Below, piece by piece: positions 8,907 through 17,547 of a stretch of 64,000 nt of DNA. The position numbers and the translations under genes were made by a program. The stretch lies in contig JBIIJL010000001.1 of NCBI GenBank assembly GCA_044233795.1, forward strand, positions 1-64,000, given 5' to 3'. Position 1 is the first letter of the stretch. Every line of letters starts with the position of its first letter. The notes under the pieces were generated by a model. It worked only from the letters and a program-made list of their open reading frames with translations, searched no databases and was not told the DNA's origin. Source of the stretch: JBIIJL01 sp044233795 (GTDB lineage: Bacteria > Pseudomonadota > Gammaproteobacteria > Legionellales > Legionellaceae).

Positions 8907-9359
8907 TTAATCCACACGCCCAGTCAAGGCTCTTTGCACCACAGCCATCGATTGATTTGCCATGGCCTGTTGTTTACAGGGGTACTGTTTTTTTAAACCT
9001 AATAAGGCAACTTGTGACACCGTCATGCTATTTTTATCGCTTTGTTGGCTTGAAATTTCTCGATAGGTTTGTTGAATAAGCTCATTAAGGTTGGTGCCTG
9101 TTAATTGTGTACCATTGGGAACACAGAAGAGGGCTGCTCCTTGTTGGCTTGCGGTTTCGTTGGCGAGTAAGAGGGTTTCGGCGATGCTTTCGCTTGTCAG
9201 AATTAACACGGTTCGCGCTGAGCGTGCCCAGGATTGCGATTGAGGATCAGCTTTCATTTCCATTTGCGGGATATTGTTGGCGATATTCATGAAGTGATCA
9301 ATCGTATCAGCAAAGCTTGTGATAGAGATCGCGAGCAAAAAAACAATCTTAATTAGCAT
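8907..9359 (-). CDS. Small exported protein, Rap1a/Tai-like C-terminus
   Basis: 150 residues. A signal peptide (MLIKIVFLLAISITSFA) is followed by a mature part with two cysteines in the arrangement FCVPNGTQLT ... GLKKQYPC. This resembles the Rap1a/Tai family, first known as immunity proteins to type VI amidases (C-P motif, then about 45 residues, then P-C). No amidase effector is adjacent, so immunity is only a possibility. It may simply be a periplasmic protein of unknown role. Its 3' end faces the AhpD-like gene at a distance of nine bases. Confidence 0.6.
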   Translation of the reverse strand: MLIKIVFLLAISITSFADTIDHFMNIANNIPQMEMKADPQSQSWARSARTVLILTSESIAETLLLANETASQQGAALFCVPNGTQLTGTNLNELIQQTYREISSQQSDKNSMTVSQVALLGLKKQYPCKQQAMANQSMAVVQRALTGRVD

Positions 9360-9488
9360 GCTTGTTCCTAAAAAAGCTAGGGTCTGTTCACAATTGCTCT
9401 ACACGCCCTAGTTGGTTTTAAATAATATCGTACAGGATTGTCTTTATAAACCCAATCCTTCTATTCACATGACTAGATGACTAAATGA

Positions 9489-9692
9489 CTAGATAAAGTG
9501 TGGTTTGATCCAATTAAAGAAATATCCTAAAAACAAAAAAAGAAACAATGCTATAGAAAGGCCGATTCGCAAGCTTAGCGCTTTTACAGTGCGCTTCGAT
9601 TTTCCCTCATCTCGTACTAAAAAAAAGAGGCTTGATGCAAGCGAGATAAGAATCAGTAGCATGGCAATAAAAATGCAGATTTTGATGAACAT
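9489..9692 (-). CDS. DUF2909-type twin transmembrane protein
   Basis: 67 residues with two hydrophobic helices (about 5-25 and 43-62) joined by a basic loop RDEGKSKRTVKALSLRIGLS. This fits the small DUF2909 family, found next to surf1 and cytochrome oxidase genes in gammaproteobacteria. It is divergent from surf1 across a 40-base spacer, so the two probably share a control region. A role in cytochrome oxidase assembly is inferred from this association only. Confidence 0.78.
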   Translation of the reverse strand: MFIKICIFIAMLLILISLASSLFFLVRDEGKSKRTVKALSLRIGLSIALFLFLFLGYFFNWIKPHFI

Positions 9693-9732
9693 TTGTTATA
9701 CTCCGGGGATTTGGCGCACTAGTAGATAGCAA

Positions 9733-10467
9733 ATGAAGAGTTTAGCTCGTTTTAAACCCCATTTCACCTTACCTTGGCAATTGTTTTTGTTAGCTTTATG
9801 TCTGGCGCTCCTATTTGTGCGTTTGGGGTTTTGGCAATTGTCACGTGCAGAAGAAAAACAACGTATGCTTAAAGAGCATCAAAAGTTTGAAGGTATGGCA
9901 CCAAAGCATTGGCGGCCACAAGATAAAACGCCTTCACAATATCAACAGATCTATGTTGAAGGGAAGTATCTATCTCAACTGTTGTTGCTTGACAATCAGC
10001 ATAGAGAGCATCAGTTTGGCTATGATGTGATTTCACCTTTGTTGTTAAGCAATGGCGCTATTGTATTGGTGGATAGGGGATGGATTAAAGGGGATGCTGC
10101 CAGGCTTGGGTTGCCTGAGGTCGATAGTATCTATGATTCGGTGAGAGTATCTGGGACCGTTTATTTTCCATCTAGGAAAAATTGGATTTTGGGAAATATT
10201 CTTGAGAAACAGGAAGGGAAAAAAGTTGTCATTGAACTAATTGATACGACGTTTCTCAGTCAATTTTTGCATAAAGCGGTATATCCGTTTATCATTCGCC
10301 TTGGTCAAAGTGAGGCCCAAGGTTTTGTTCGAGAATGGCCGACAGTCGCGATGCCTCCTGAGAGACATTATGCGTATGCACTCCAGTGGTTTGTGTTTGC
10401 TTTTGTCATTATTATTTTGATTGTAGTTAGCAGAAAAAAGAGCGTTCATGACAACACATCGACGTAA
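9733..10467 (+). CDS. surf1: SURF1 family cytochrome oxidase assembly protein
   Basis: 244 residues with the SURF1 plan: a transmembrane helix near residues 13-31, a periplasmic domain with LLLDNQHREHQFGYDVISP and LVDRGWIKGDAAR, and a second helix near 215-236 ending HYAYALQWFVFA. SURF1 helps insert or retain heme a during cytochrome c oxidase assembly. It overlaps the next gene by 20 bases and heads the run leading to ctaA, ctaB and SCO1. Confidence 0.93.
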   Translation: MKSLARFKPHFTLPWQLFLLALCLALLFVRLGFWQLSRAEEKQRMLKEHQKFEGMAPKHWRPQDKTPSQYQQIYVEGKYLSQLLLLDNQHREHQFGYDVISPLLLSNGAIVLVDRGWIKGDAARLGLPEVDSIYDSVRVSGTVYFPSRKNWILGNILEKQEGKKVVIELIDTTFLSQFLHKAVYPFIIRLGQSEAQGFVREWPTVAMPPERHYAYALQWFVFAFVIIILIVVSRKKSVHDNTST

Positions 10468-10978
10468 TTATTTTATCTTGGTTTTATTAGCGGTGCTATT
10501 TTTGGTACCAGGTGTTTCTGCGTATTTTTTTTACAAACATCCCGAGTGGCTCGTGGGCATCAAAACCAATAAAGGCGTATTGCTTAACCCTCCTTTTTTA
10601 TTAAATGATGAATCTGTAACTGCCAAATGGCAATTATTGTTTTTCTGCAAAAAAAACTGTGGTGGTGAGTGCAGAAAACAATTGGAGAAATTGGCGCGGA
10701 TCCGCTTGGCATTAGGTCGTCATCTTTATGAGGTGGATACCGAACTCTTGTTAGGTTTAAATGCAAAGAATCCTTCAGACGATCTCTTACAGACGCTCAG
10801 GGAGTGGGATATGCGTGTTGTAAGGTTAAGTGCTGTACATCAAGAGCAGATGGAGCGCTTAGATGATAAGCTTGAAATTTTTATTGTCAATCCTGATCAG
10901 TATGTTGTGCTTGCATATAAGCCTTCGGTTAAATCATCACATATTTACCATGATCTTAAGCAATTATTAATTCGTTGA
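10448..10978 (+). CDS. Membrane-anchored thioredoxin-like protein of the oxidase assembly operon
   Basis: 176 residues: one N-terminal membrane helix (about 7-27) and a soluble domain containing FCKKNCGGECRKQLEKLARI, with cysteines in a C-x(4)-C-x(3)-C arrangement similar to the thiol site of SCO-type proteins. Genes of this kind are commonly found between surf1 and ctaA and often annotated as hypothetical. Copper or heme-thiol chemistry in oxidase maturation is a reasonable inference, not shown by the sequence. The start overlaps surf1. Confidence 0.72.
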   Translation: MTTHRRNYFILVLLAVLFLVPGVSAYFFYKHPEWLVGIKTNKGVLLNPPFLLNDESVTAKWQLLFFCKKNCGGECRKQLEKLARIRLALGRHLYEVDTELLLGLNAKNPSDDLLQTLREWDMRVVRLSAVHQEQMERLDDKLEIFIVNPDQYVVLAYKPSVKSSHIYHDLKQLLIR

Positions 10979-10988
10979 GATTGAATCT

Positions 10989-11990
10989 ATGTCTATAAAA
11001 TTACGCTACCTGATCGCTAATCTTGCGATTGTTTTAGCACTCTTCGTAGTGATGTTGGGTGCCTTCACTAGGCTCACTGATGCGGGCTTGGGTTGTCCTG
11101 ATTGGCCGGGTTGTTATGGGCGGATAGTTATGCCTTCTGCCCATCATGAGCTCATTGAGGCACAACGCCAATTCCCAACCATTCCTATTCTTACCCAAAA
11201 GGCTTGGACAGAAATGGCGCATCGCTATGCTGCCGGCACCCTAGGATTGTTAGTGTTGTTTATTGCGTTAAACGCAATATTTTCAAGCAATGAAGGAAAA
11301 AAATTGTTGCGGTTACCCGTGCTTTTGGTTTTGCTCATCTTATTTCAAGCCACTCTCGGTATGTGGACCGTCACTTTAAAATTATTACCTGTAGTGGTGA
11401 TGGCACATTTATTGGGTGGTGTTTTGATTTTCTCTTGTCTTTGTTATTACCGCATGCAATTGAGTCATGTTATGAGGCTTCGCAAGCCTTGGTTTTGTTT
11501 CTGGACGAGCTTGGGGATTGGGATAGTTTTTTGTCAGATAGCCTTGGGTGGTTGGGTGAGCTCTAATTATGCAGGTGTTGCATGCATTGGTTTTCCAAGA
11601 TGTAATGGCCAATGGTTTCCTGAGTTCTTGTTTGCCAAGGGCTTTAATTTGTTTTCCCCTGTGGGGGCTAATTATCAAGGCGGGTTGCTTGATTATCATG
11701 TGCGGGTTACTTTGCAGGTGATTCATCGACTAGGTGCGGTGATTGCGGCAGGTTATGTGTTGGTGTGGTCTGGCGTGCTGTTGTTTCGGGAAAAGTCTCC
11801 ATTGCTTAAAGGGGTAGCATGGCTCGCCATTTTGTTGGTTATCACGCAGTTCGCTTTGGGTGTGGTGAATGTTATGTACTTACTGCCGCTGCCAGTTGCG
11901 GTTTTACATAATGGTGTTGCTGCGCTATTGTTAGCGAGCTTGTTCACGATGTTATATCTTGTTACAGGAGGCACTTCTGATGAGCGTTAA
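10989..11990 (+). CDS. ctaA: Heme A synthase CtaA (COX15 type)
   Basis: 333 residues, about eight membrane helices in two four-helix halves, converting heme O to heme A. The conserved start [21 protein letters not shown], with its cysteine pair, is near residues 25-45. The heme-binding histidines occur in [28 protein letters not shown] and [10 protein letters not shown] second cysteine pair lies in the [12 protein letters not shown] loop. The stop overlaps the ctaB start, so the two enzymes of heme A synthesis are coupled. Confidence 0.95.
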   Translation: MSIKLRYLIANLAIVLALFVVMLGAFTRLTDAGLGCPDWPGCYGRIVMPSAHHELIEAQRQFPTIPILTQKAWTEMAHRYAAGTLGLLVLFIALNAIFSSNEGKKLLRLPVLLVLLILFQATLGMWTVTLKLLPVVVMAHLLGGVLIFSCLCYYRMQLSHVMRLRKPWFCFWTSLGIGIVFCQIALGGWVSSNYAGVACIGFPRCNGQWFPEFLFAKGFNLFSPVGANYQGGLLDYHVRVTLQVIHRLGAVIAAGYVLVWSGVLLFREKSPLLKGVAWLAILLVITQFALGVVNVMYLLPLPVAVLHNGVAALLLASLFTMLYLVTGGTSDER

Positions 11991-12843
11991 TTCTAGAGCT
12001 CAGTTAGATGTGTGGCGCGACTATTTAGAATTATGCAAGCCCCGTGTTGTCATGTTGATGTTGCTCACGGTAATCGTTGGTATGTACCTTGCCACACCAG
12101 GCTCAGTATCATTGTATACTTTAGCAGCAACTCTTTTGGGGATTGGATTGACAGCGGGTAGTGCTGCGGCAATTAACCATCTGGTTGATAAACGTATAGA
12201 TGCTATCATGTCCCGAACTCAAAAGCGGCCTGTGGCGCATGGACGTATTGCTGTCAAAGACGCTTTGATATTTTCAGTGGTCATTGGTTCACTGGGGCTA
12301 TGGGTGCTTGGCTATTTTGTAAATATACTCACAGCTGTACTGACATTTCTGACCTTGATTGGTTATGCTGGCATTTATACCGGGTATTTAAAGCGCGCAA
12401 CGCCACAAAATATTGTAATTGGTGGATTAGCCGGCGCGGCACCTCCTTTGTTAGGATGGACAGCTGTTGCAAATCAACTTGACCCTCAGGCTTTGTTATT
12501 GGTATTAATTATTTTTACCTGGACGCCGCCTCATTTTTGGGCACTTGCTATATATCGCTTTGAAGACTATCGGCATGCAGAAATTCCAATGTTGCCAGTC
12601 ACTCATGGTATTCACTATACCAAGCTTAATATTTTGCTTTATACCATCTTATTGTTGGTGGTGAGCATACTTCCCTTTGCCGTTGGGATGAGCGGTCTTT
12701 TCTATTTGGTTTCAGCGTTGACACTTGGCGCAAGGTTTTTGTATTGGGGGGGTCGCTTATATCGCACAGACAAGGCGATTGTAGCCATGCAGACGTTTCG
12801 ATTTTCTATTATTTACCTTTTGTTAGTTGATCAGTACTTGTAA
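11980..12843 (+). CDS. ctaB: Protoheme IX farnesyltransferase (heme O synthase)
   Basis: 287 residues from the ATG at 11980, which has AGGAGG eight bases upstream and overlaps ctaA by 11 bases. UbiA-family prenyltransferase that adds farnesyl to heme B. Both Asp-rich regions are visible: [21 protein letters not shown] near residues 63-83 and the [16 protein letters not shown] loop near 188-203. The C-terminus, [15 protein letters not shown], looks several residues shorter within the last membrane helix than the usual form (see findings). Confidence 0.93.
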   Translation: MSVNSRAQLDVWRDYLELCKPRVVMLMLLTVIVGMYLATPGSVSLYTLAATLLGIGLTAGSAAAINHLVDKRIDAIMSRTQKRPVAHGRIAVKDALIFSVVIGSLGLWVLGYFVNILTAVLTFLTLIGYAGIYTGYLKRATPQNIVIGGLAGAAPPLLGWTAVANQLDPQALLLVLIIFTWTPPHFWALAIYRFEDYRHAEIPMLPVTHGIHYTKLNILLYTILLLVVSILPFAVGMSGLFYLVSALTLGARFLYWGGRLYRTDKAIVAMQTFRFSIIYLLLVDQYL

Positions 12844-12934
12844 GCAAGATTAATGATATCCTGCGGGGCGGACGAAAGCACAGAGGTTGATAACTTATCA
12901 AGTCAACCAAGTTCATATTTAGGGGATGTAAAAA

Positions 12935-13567
12935 ATGCCTAGTCAAAAAACTCGAATTAATATTACGGTGGTCGCTTTACTCGGCCTGGTGGGATTGGTG
13001 CTAGGAGTTTTTATTTCTCAGCAGGTTCATTTTCACCAAGAAAAAAATCTAAGCGAATTTAATGGCACACTGCTTGATACACCACGAGATGTCAGCACTT
13101 TTTCATTAATTGGCACTGATGAGAAGCCTTTTAACAACCAGCAATTGAAAGGTCATTGGACTATGATGTTTTTTGGATTTACTAATTGCGGTTCGATTTG
13201 CCCAACCACGATGTCCGAGTTAGCTAAAACTTACCAGCTACTAAAAAAAAATGGGGTGACAGAATTGCCAAAGGTAGTGATGGTGACCTTAGATCCTGAC
13301 CGCGATAGCTTGGTAAAATTAAAACAATATGTCAAAGCATTTAATCCTAATTTCTACGGTGCTAGAGGTGATGAAACTGCCGTTGAAGTTTTGGCGCGGG
13401 AGATGGGAATTGCTTATACCAAGGTCGCGTTAAAGTCTTCCTCATACAATATTGAGCATACTGGTACAGTGATGTTATTCAACCCCAATGGTAAGTTGGT
13501 TGCTTTTTTTACAACACCTCATCATGCTAAGCAATTAGCCCGAGACTATCAATTGCTTGTCTCATAA
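12935..13567 (+). CDS. SCO1/SenC copper chaperone for cytochrome oxidase
   Basis: 210 residues with one N-terminal membrane anchor (about 9-29) and a periplasmic thioredoxin fold. The copper-binding CxxxC is in FGFTNCGSICPTTMSEL (Cys85, Cys89) and the third ligand His is in the NIEHTGTVMLF segment near 170. Delivers copper to the CuA site of oxidase subunit II. It is separated from ctaB by 91 bases that I cannot assign. Confidence 0.93.
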   Translation: MPSQKTRINITVVALLGLVGLVLGVFISQQVHFHQEKNLSEFNGTLLDTPRDVSTFSLIGTDEKPFNNQQLKGHWTMMFFGFTNCGSICPTTMSELAKTYQLLKKNGVTELPKVVMVTLDPDRDSLVKLKQYVKAFNPNFYGARGDETAVEVLAREMGIAYTKVALKSSSYNIEHTGTVMLFNPNGKLVAFFTTPHHAKQLARDYQLLVS

Positions 13568-13694
13568 CGTTTTGTTGTTTACCGGCGGCACTGTCTTTAA
13601 TTGATAGCTATCGCGGTTTTATCAGTAGACCTGACTCACATGAACTAAACTTTTCTTACTAGGAAAAATTACTTAATTTAGGATGTACCCATTT

Positions 13695-14603
13695 ATGAAA
13701 ATCGCAATACTTGCTACTAACCCCAATTTATATTCTCATCAGCGCCTGATTCATGCGGGGGAGGAGGCAGGTCATGAAGTTAGGGTGATTAACCCATTGT
13801 ATTGTTATATGAATGTAGCAGCTTCTTGCCCGCAGGTGCATTATCGTGGTGGAGCTCCGTTGCCTATTTTTGATGCGATAATACCGCGAATTGGGGCTTC
13901 AAATACATTTTACGGTACGGCTGTTCTCCGGCATCTTGAAACCATGGGCATCTATACTGTAAATGAATCTATCGCAATTTCTCGCTCAAGAGACAAATTC
14001 CGATCATTGCAATTATTGGCGCGAAAAGGCATACCCATGCCATTATCAAGTTTTGCTCAATCACCAGATAATACGGCGGATTTGATTCGTATGGTCGGGG
14101 GGGCGCCTTTAGTCATCAAGCTTTTAGAAGGCACCCAAGGCAAAGGGGTGGTTCTTGCTGATAGTCATCAATCAGCGGTGAGCATTATTAATGCTTTTAA
14201 AGAAATGCGTGCGAACATTCTTGTACAAGAGTTTATTGAGGAGTGTTGTGGTACAGACATTCGGTGTTTAGTCATTGGTGATAAGGTTGTTGCTGCCATC
14301 AAACGGCAAGCGAAGGAAGGCGAGTTTCGTGCAAATGTGCATCAAGGTGGAAAAGCGCTCAAGGTAAAGTTGACACCGGAGGAACGCACTATTGCGATAG
14401 CTTCTGCAAAAGCCATGGGGCTTAAAGTTGCAGGGGTTGATTTGCTTCGCTCTAATAGTGGGCCACTTGTTCTCGAGATTAACTCTTCTCCCGGTCTTGA
14501 AGGGATTGAGAAAGCGACGCAAGTGAATATTGCTGGAAAGATAATCCAATACATCGAAAAACATGCTAAGTCTTCCGGTCGCCAAAGACGATTTCAAGGG
14601 TAA
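13695..14603 (+). CDS. rimK: RimK-type ATP-grasp ligase (ribosomal protein S6 glutamate ligase)
   Basis: 302 residues. The family start is [18 protein letters not shown], so the ATG at 13695 is used rather than 13683; AGGA lies about eleven bases before it. ATP-grasp features are clear: [19 protein letters not shown] (ATP loop), [28 protein letters not shown], and [20 protein letters not shown] with the Mg-binding E-x-N. RimK adds glutamates to the C-terminus of S6. The 3' end faces a small HTH gene six bases away. Confidence 0.93.
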   Translation: MKIAILATNPNLYSHQRLIHAGEEAGHEVRVINPLYCYMNVAASCPQVHYRGGAPLPIFDAIIPRIGASNTFYGTAVLRHLETMGIYTVNESIAISRSRDKFRSLQLLARKGIPMPLSSFAQSPDNTADLIRMVGGAPLVIKLLEGTQGKGVVLADSHQSAVSIINAFKEMRANILVQEFIEECCGTDIRCLVIGDKVVAAIKRQAKEGEFRANVHQGGKALKVKLTPEERTIAIASAKAMGLKVAGVDLLRSNSGPLVLEINSSPGLEGIEKATQVNIAGKIIQYIEKHAKSSGRQRRFQG

Positions 14604-14609
14604 AGTAAA

Positions 14610-14843
14610 CTATGGATTGTCCGCTTTGCCAAGAAGCCAATCAACACTTACTTCAAGCTCAATTGCCAAAAGCGTAAGATGTTCTTCGTCTGGCAACAAG
14701 TTGCCGTTAAGTATCGCTTCTGCTTTAAACCGAGGGATTTTGATGAGCTTAGAGAAGGCTTCAACTCGTTCACAGATGCGTTCAGGTACACCTATTGCGT
14801 CAAGTTCTTTATGAAGACGCTCTGAAAATACTCGATTGCTCAT
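14610..14843 (-). CDS. Small helix-turn-helix (XRE-like) DNA-binding protein
   Basis: 77 residues from the ATG at 14843, which has AGAGGTGA upstream; a longer reading frame to 14909 lacks a good ribosome site. The segment from about residue 30, KIPRFKAEAILNGNLLPDEE, then LTLLAIELEVSVDWLLGKADNP, is the second half of an XRE/Cro fold with its typical end WLLG-DNP. The residues before it (FSERLHKELDAIGVPERICERVEAFSK in parts) form the first helices. Target unknown; it stands alone, convergent with rimK. Confidence 0.68.
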   Translation of the reverse strand: MSNRVFSERLHKELDAIGVPERICERVEAFSKLIKIPRFKAEAILNGNLLPDEEHLTLLAIELEVSVDWLLGKADNP

Positions 14844-15257
14844 TTTGTCACCTCTTGGGTATTGAAACCCTCCTTTACTTGGGTATAGCATACAATTGTT
14901 GATTTGCAAGTAAATGGCATTGATGCGGGTGGATTATGTTTGGTATGAATGGCGCGAGATGAGCGTAAGAAGTTGTTCGAAAGAGCGGTGAGGTGGTGTA
15001 TTTTTGATAAAGATAGTGCAACTAGGCGATCATATCCAATGGAGAAATGTCTTAAGTTTATAGTGGCTGGAAGTGGCTGTCCAAATTCCTATGAACAGTT
15101 GAATGATGGTCAGGTATAGTTCCTGGGCAATATGTTTTGAAAAACCCACACGCAAGTAATCCTGCACCCGTAGCTGCTATGCAAACACCTAAAGTACCAC
15201 TTTTCCTATTGTAACAATGGTCAGTTTAGTCGATTTCTTAGGAGGAAATTTAACAAT
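14844..15257. other. Intergenic region without recognisable gene
   Basis: 414 bases between the HTH gene and the SDR gene. Only very short reading frames occur, with no ribosome sites or motifs. It must hold the promoters of both divergent genes. The end of it carries AGGAGG at 15241-15246, the ribosome site of the SDR. I see no RNA gene or repeat. Confidence 0.5.
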
Positions 15258-16028
15258 ATGTTGAAAGGACGAGTAATTTTTATAACAGGGGCATCGAGTG
15301 GAATTGGACTGGCTTGTGCTAAGCAGTTTGCAGCAGCCGGAGCAAAATTAATTCTAAGTGCTCGTCGCCTTGATCTTCTTCATGAGATTAAAGTGCAATT
15401 AGAACAGGAGTTCAACGTTGAGGCTCATCTGATTCAGTTGGATGTTCGTCAGTATATGGATGTACGCTCAAAGCTAAATCAACTTCCCGAGGGTTGGAAG
15501 AACATAGATGTTCTCATTAATAATGCTGGTTTAGCTGCTGGATTGGATGCGATTCAAGAGGCAAGTGTGCAAGATTGGGAAGCGATGATTGATACCAACA
15601 TCAAGGGGTTACTTTACGTAACTAGAGAGATTTTACCAAACATGGTAGCGCGAAATGTAGGTCACATTATTAATATTGGTTCCATTGCAGGCCATCAGGT
15701 GTATCCAAAGGCGTCCGTGTACATTGCTACAAAACACGCCGTTAAAGCATTATCTAGTGCGATGCGTGTGGATTTGTTTGGTACCAAAATTAGAGTCAGT
15801 AGCGTAGATCCTGGTGCTGTAGAAACCAATTTTAGTTTGGTGAGATTTAAAGGAGATAAAAAGCGCTCCAAGGCTGTTTATGAAGGAATGAAGCCTTTGG
15901 ACTCTCAGGATATTGCTAGTGCGGTTTTCTATTGCGCTAGCTGTCCACCCCATGTGAATGTCAGCGAAATGATCATTATGCCCACCGATCAAGCATCGGC
16001 AACAATGATATTTCGGGAGTCAATATAG
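15258..16028 (+). CDS. Short-chain dehydrogenase/reductase, YdfG-like
   Basis: 256 residues of the classical SDR family. The NADP(H) motif TGASSGIG is at residues 10-17, basic residues follow strand 2 (LSARRLDLL), NNAGLA is near 89, and the catalytic Ser-Tyr-x3-Lys is in NIGSIAGHQVYPKASVYIATK (Tyr about 154, Lys about 158). The sequence resembles E. coli YdfG (3-hydroxy acid / serine dehydrogenase), so a small hydroxy acid substrate is likely but unproven. AGGAGG lies before the ATG. Convergent with hemH. Confidence 0.86.
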   Translation: MLKGRVIFITGASSGIGLACAKQFAAAGAKLILSARRLDLLHEIKVQLEQEFNVEAHLIQLDVRQYMDVRSKLNQLPEGWKNIDVLINNAGLAAGLDAIQEASVQDWEAMIDTNIKGLLYVTREILPNMVARNVGHIINIGSIAGHQVYPKASVYIATKHAVKALSSAMRVDLFGTKIRVSSVDPGAVETNFSLVRFKGDKKRSKAVYEGMKPLDSQDIASAVFYCASCPPHVNVSEMIIMPTDQASATMIFRESI

Positions 16029-16047
16029 GGTGTGATTAAAAGTGCGC

Positions 16048-17040
16048 TTATGAGATGCCAAGAACAGCGATGAGTGCTTCAATGCTTTCATCGCTCTCAT
16101 TGAGACAAGGAATCAAGGTTAATGTTTCGCCACCGAGCTTAAGCCAGGTGTCTTTTGCCCTCATGCCAATTTCTTCTAATGTTTCCAAACAGTCAACAAC
16201 GAAAGATGGACAGGCTATAGCTAGGTGCTTGACGCCCTTTGCAATCAGAACGGGCAAAATAACATCGGTGTATGGTTTAATCCAGGGGGTTCTTCCTAGG
16301 CGAGATTGAAAAGAAAAACTAAGATTTTCTTCTTTAAGACCAAGGGCTTCACCAACAAGGCGAGATGTTTGAATGCATTGTGCACGGTAGCAGCCTTTGT
16401 CGCTGAGGTTTGTCGGTGGGCATTTTACTTCACAAATTTGCTCACAGCCACCGGCTTTAAGGTGGCTCTCTGGGACACCATGATAACTTAATAAAAGATG
16501 GTCGTGGCTTGCAAGATAAGGTCGAATGCTCGTGGCTAATGCCTTGATATAGTTTGGGTGGGAATGAAAATCACGAATGATATTTAGCGAGGGAAAAATA
16601 GTTTCTGACTCTAATAAACGAAGGACAGCTTCTATGGAGGATCCCGTCGCTGCGGAAGAATATTGTGGGTAGAGTGGCAGGACGGTGATTGTTTCACAGG
16701 ACTTCAATGATATCAGTGCCTTTTTAATAGAGGGTTCTCCATAACGCATAGCCAATACTGCATTGTATTGCGGACCTAGCCGCTCATTGAGTTTAGTGGC
16801 TAATTTAAGGCTATGAATTAGCAGAGGAGATCCTTGAGGTGTCCATATCTCTTGATAAGCTTGCGCTGTGCGTGGCGATCTGAAAGGCAGAATCACACCA
16901 TAGAGCAGAAGGTAACGCAGAAAAGAAGGAATCGTGAGCACCCGCTTATCTTGCAGAAACTCCCTCAAATATTTTCTGACGGCTACCGTTGATGGTCGCT
17001 CTGGCGTGCCTAAATTAATGAGCAATATTCCTTTTTTCAT
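16048..17040 (-). CDS. hemH: Ferrochelatase HemH
   Basis: 330 residues; inserts iron into protoporphyrin IX, the last step of heme B synthesis that feeds ctaB and ctaA in this window. Motifs: GILLINLGTP at the start, PLYPQYSSAATGS near 125-137, the catalytic His in LLSYHGVPESH near 185, and the acidic CLETLEEIGMRAKD helix near 277. A cysteine-rich insert C-x3-C-x3-C-x9-C-x4-C (residues about 200-222, including CYRAQC) replaces the simpler loop of other ferrochelatases. Such Cys loops bind an iron-sulfur cluster in some family members; that is inference here. Confidence 0.94.
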   Translation of the reverse strand: MKKGILLINLGTPERPSTVAVRKYLREFLQDKRVLTIPSFLRYLLLYGVILPFRSPRTAQAYQEIWTPQGSPLLIHSLKLATKLNERLGPQYNAVLAMRYGEPSIKKALISLKSCETITVLPLYPQYSSAATGSSIEAVLRLLESETIFPSLNIIRDFHSHPNYIKALATSIRPYLASHDHLLLSYHGVPESHLKAGGCEQICEVKCPPTNLSDKGCYRAQCIQTSRLVGEALGLKEENLSFSFQSRLGRTPWIKPYTDVILPVLIAKGVKHLAIACPSFVVDCLETLEEIGMRAKDTWLKLGGETLTLIPCLNESDESIEALIAVLGIS

Positions 17041-17132
17041 CTACAAAAACACGCAATAGAAAACGATGTACCATCATACAGTACAGTGCGCTTAAAACAA
17101 GGCAATAAACAACGTTGCCTGGTTTTTAGTGA

Positions 17133-17366
17133 TTAAGCAGATGCCTCTTCAGCAATGGCCTCAGCGAGAACAGTAACACTAGTCGCGTGTAATCCCCGCT
17201 CGCCATTTATCATTTCAAAATTGACAACTTGTCCTGCGATAAGCGTTTTATAGCCTGTTCCATCAATTGCTGAAAAATGCACAAAAATATCATCGCCGCC
17301 GCCTTCTGGTACAATGAATCCCCAACCTTTGGCATTGTTGAACCATTTCACTTCACCCTTGGCCAT
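17133..17366 (-). CDS. Cold-shock domain protein (CspA family)
   Basis: 77 residues from the ATG at 17366, with AAGGAGG just before it; the frame extends to 17390 but without a ribosome site. Single cold-shock OB fold with RNP1-like [10 protein letters not shown] and RNP2-like DIFVHFSAI. It binds single-stranded nucleic acid and acts as an RNA chaperone. The acidic/alanine tail [10 protein letters not shown] resembles CspD-like or Legionella Csp proteins. Single gene. Confidence 0.9.
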   Translation of the reverse strand: MAKGEVKWFNNAKGWGFIVPEGGGDDIFVHFSAIDGTGYKTLIAGQVVNFEMINGERGLHATSVTVLAEAIAEEASA

Positions 17367-17547
17367 GTTTCCTCCTTTGTTTTCTTTCAACGATCTCTTT
17401 ACCTATTGTGATAAAAATTCGTTTGTTCAAGGCATTCGTCCATAAACACCAGGTGCCTTTTCAACCTAATTTTAAAAGCTAGTATCAACATAACTTAAAA
17501 TCCAGCAACGACTCAACACTTTTTTTTAAAATGGATACTTTAAATAA

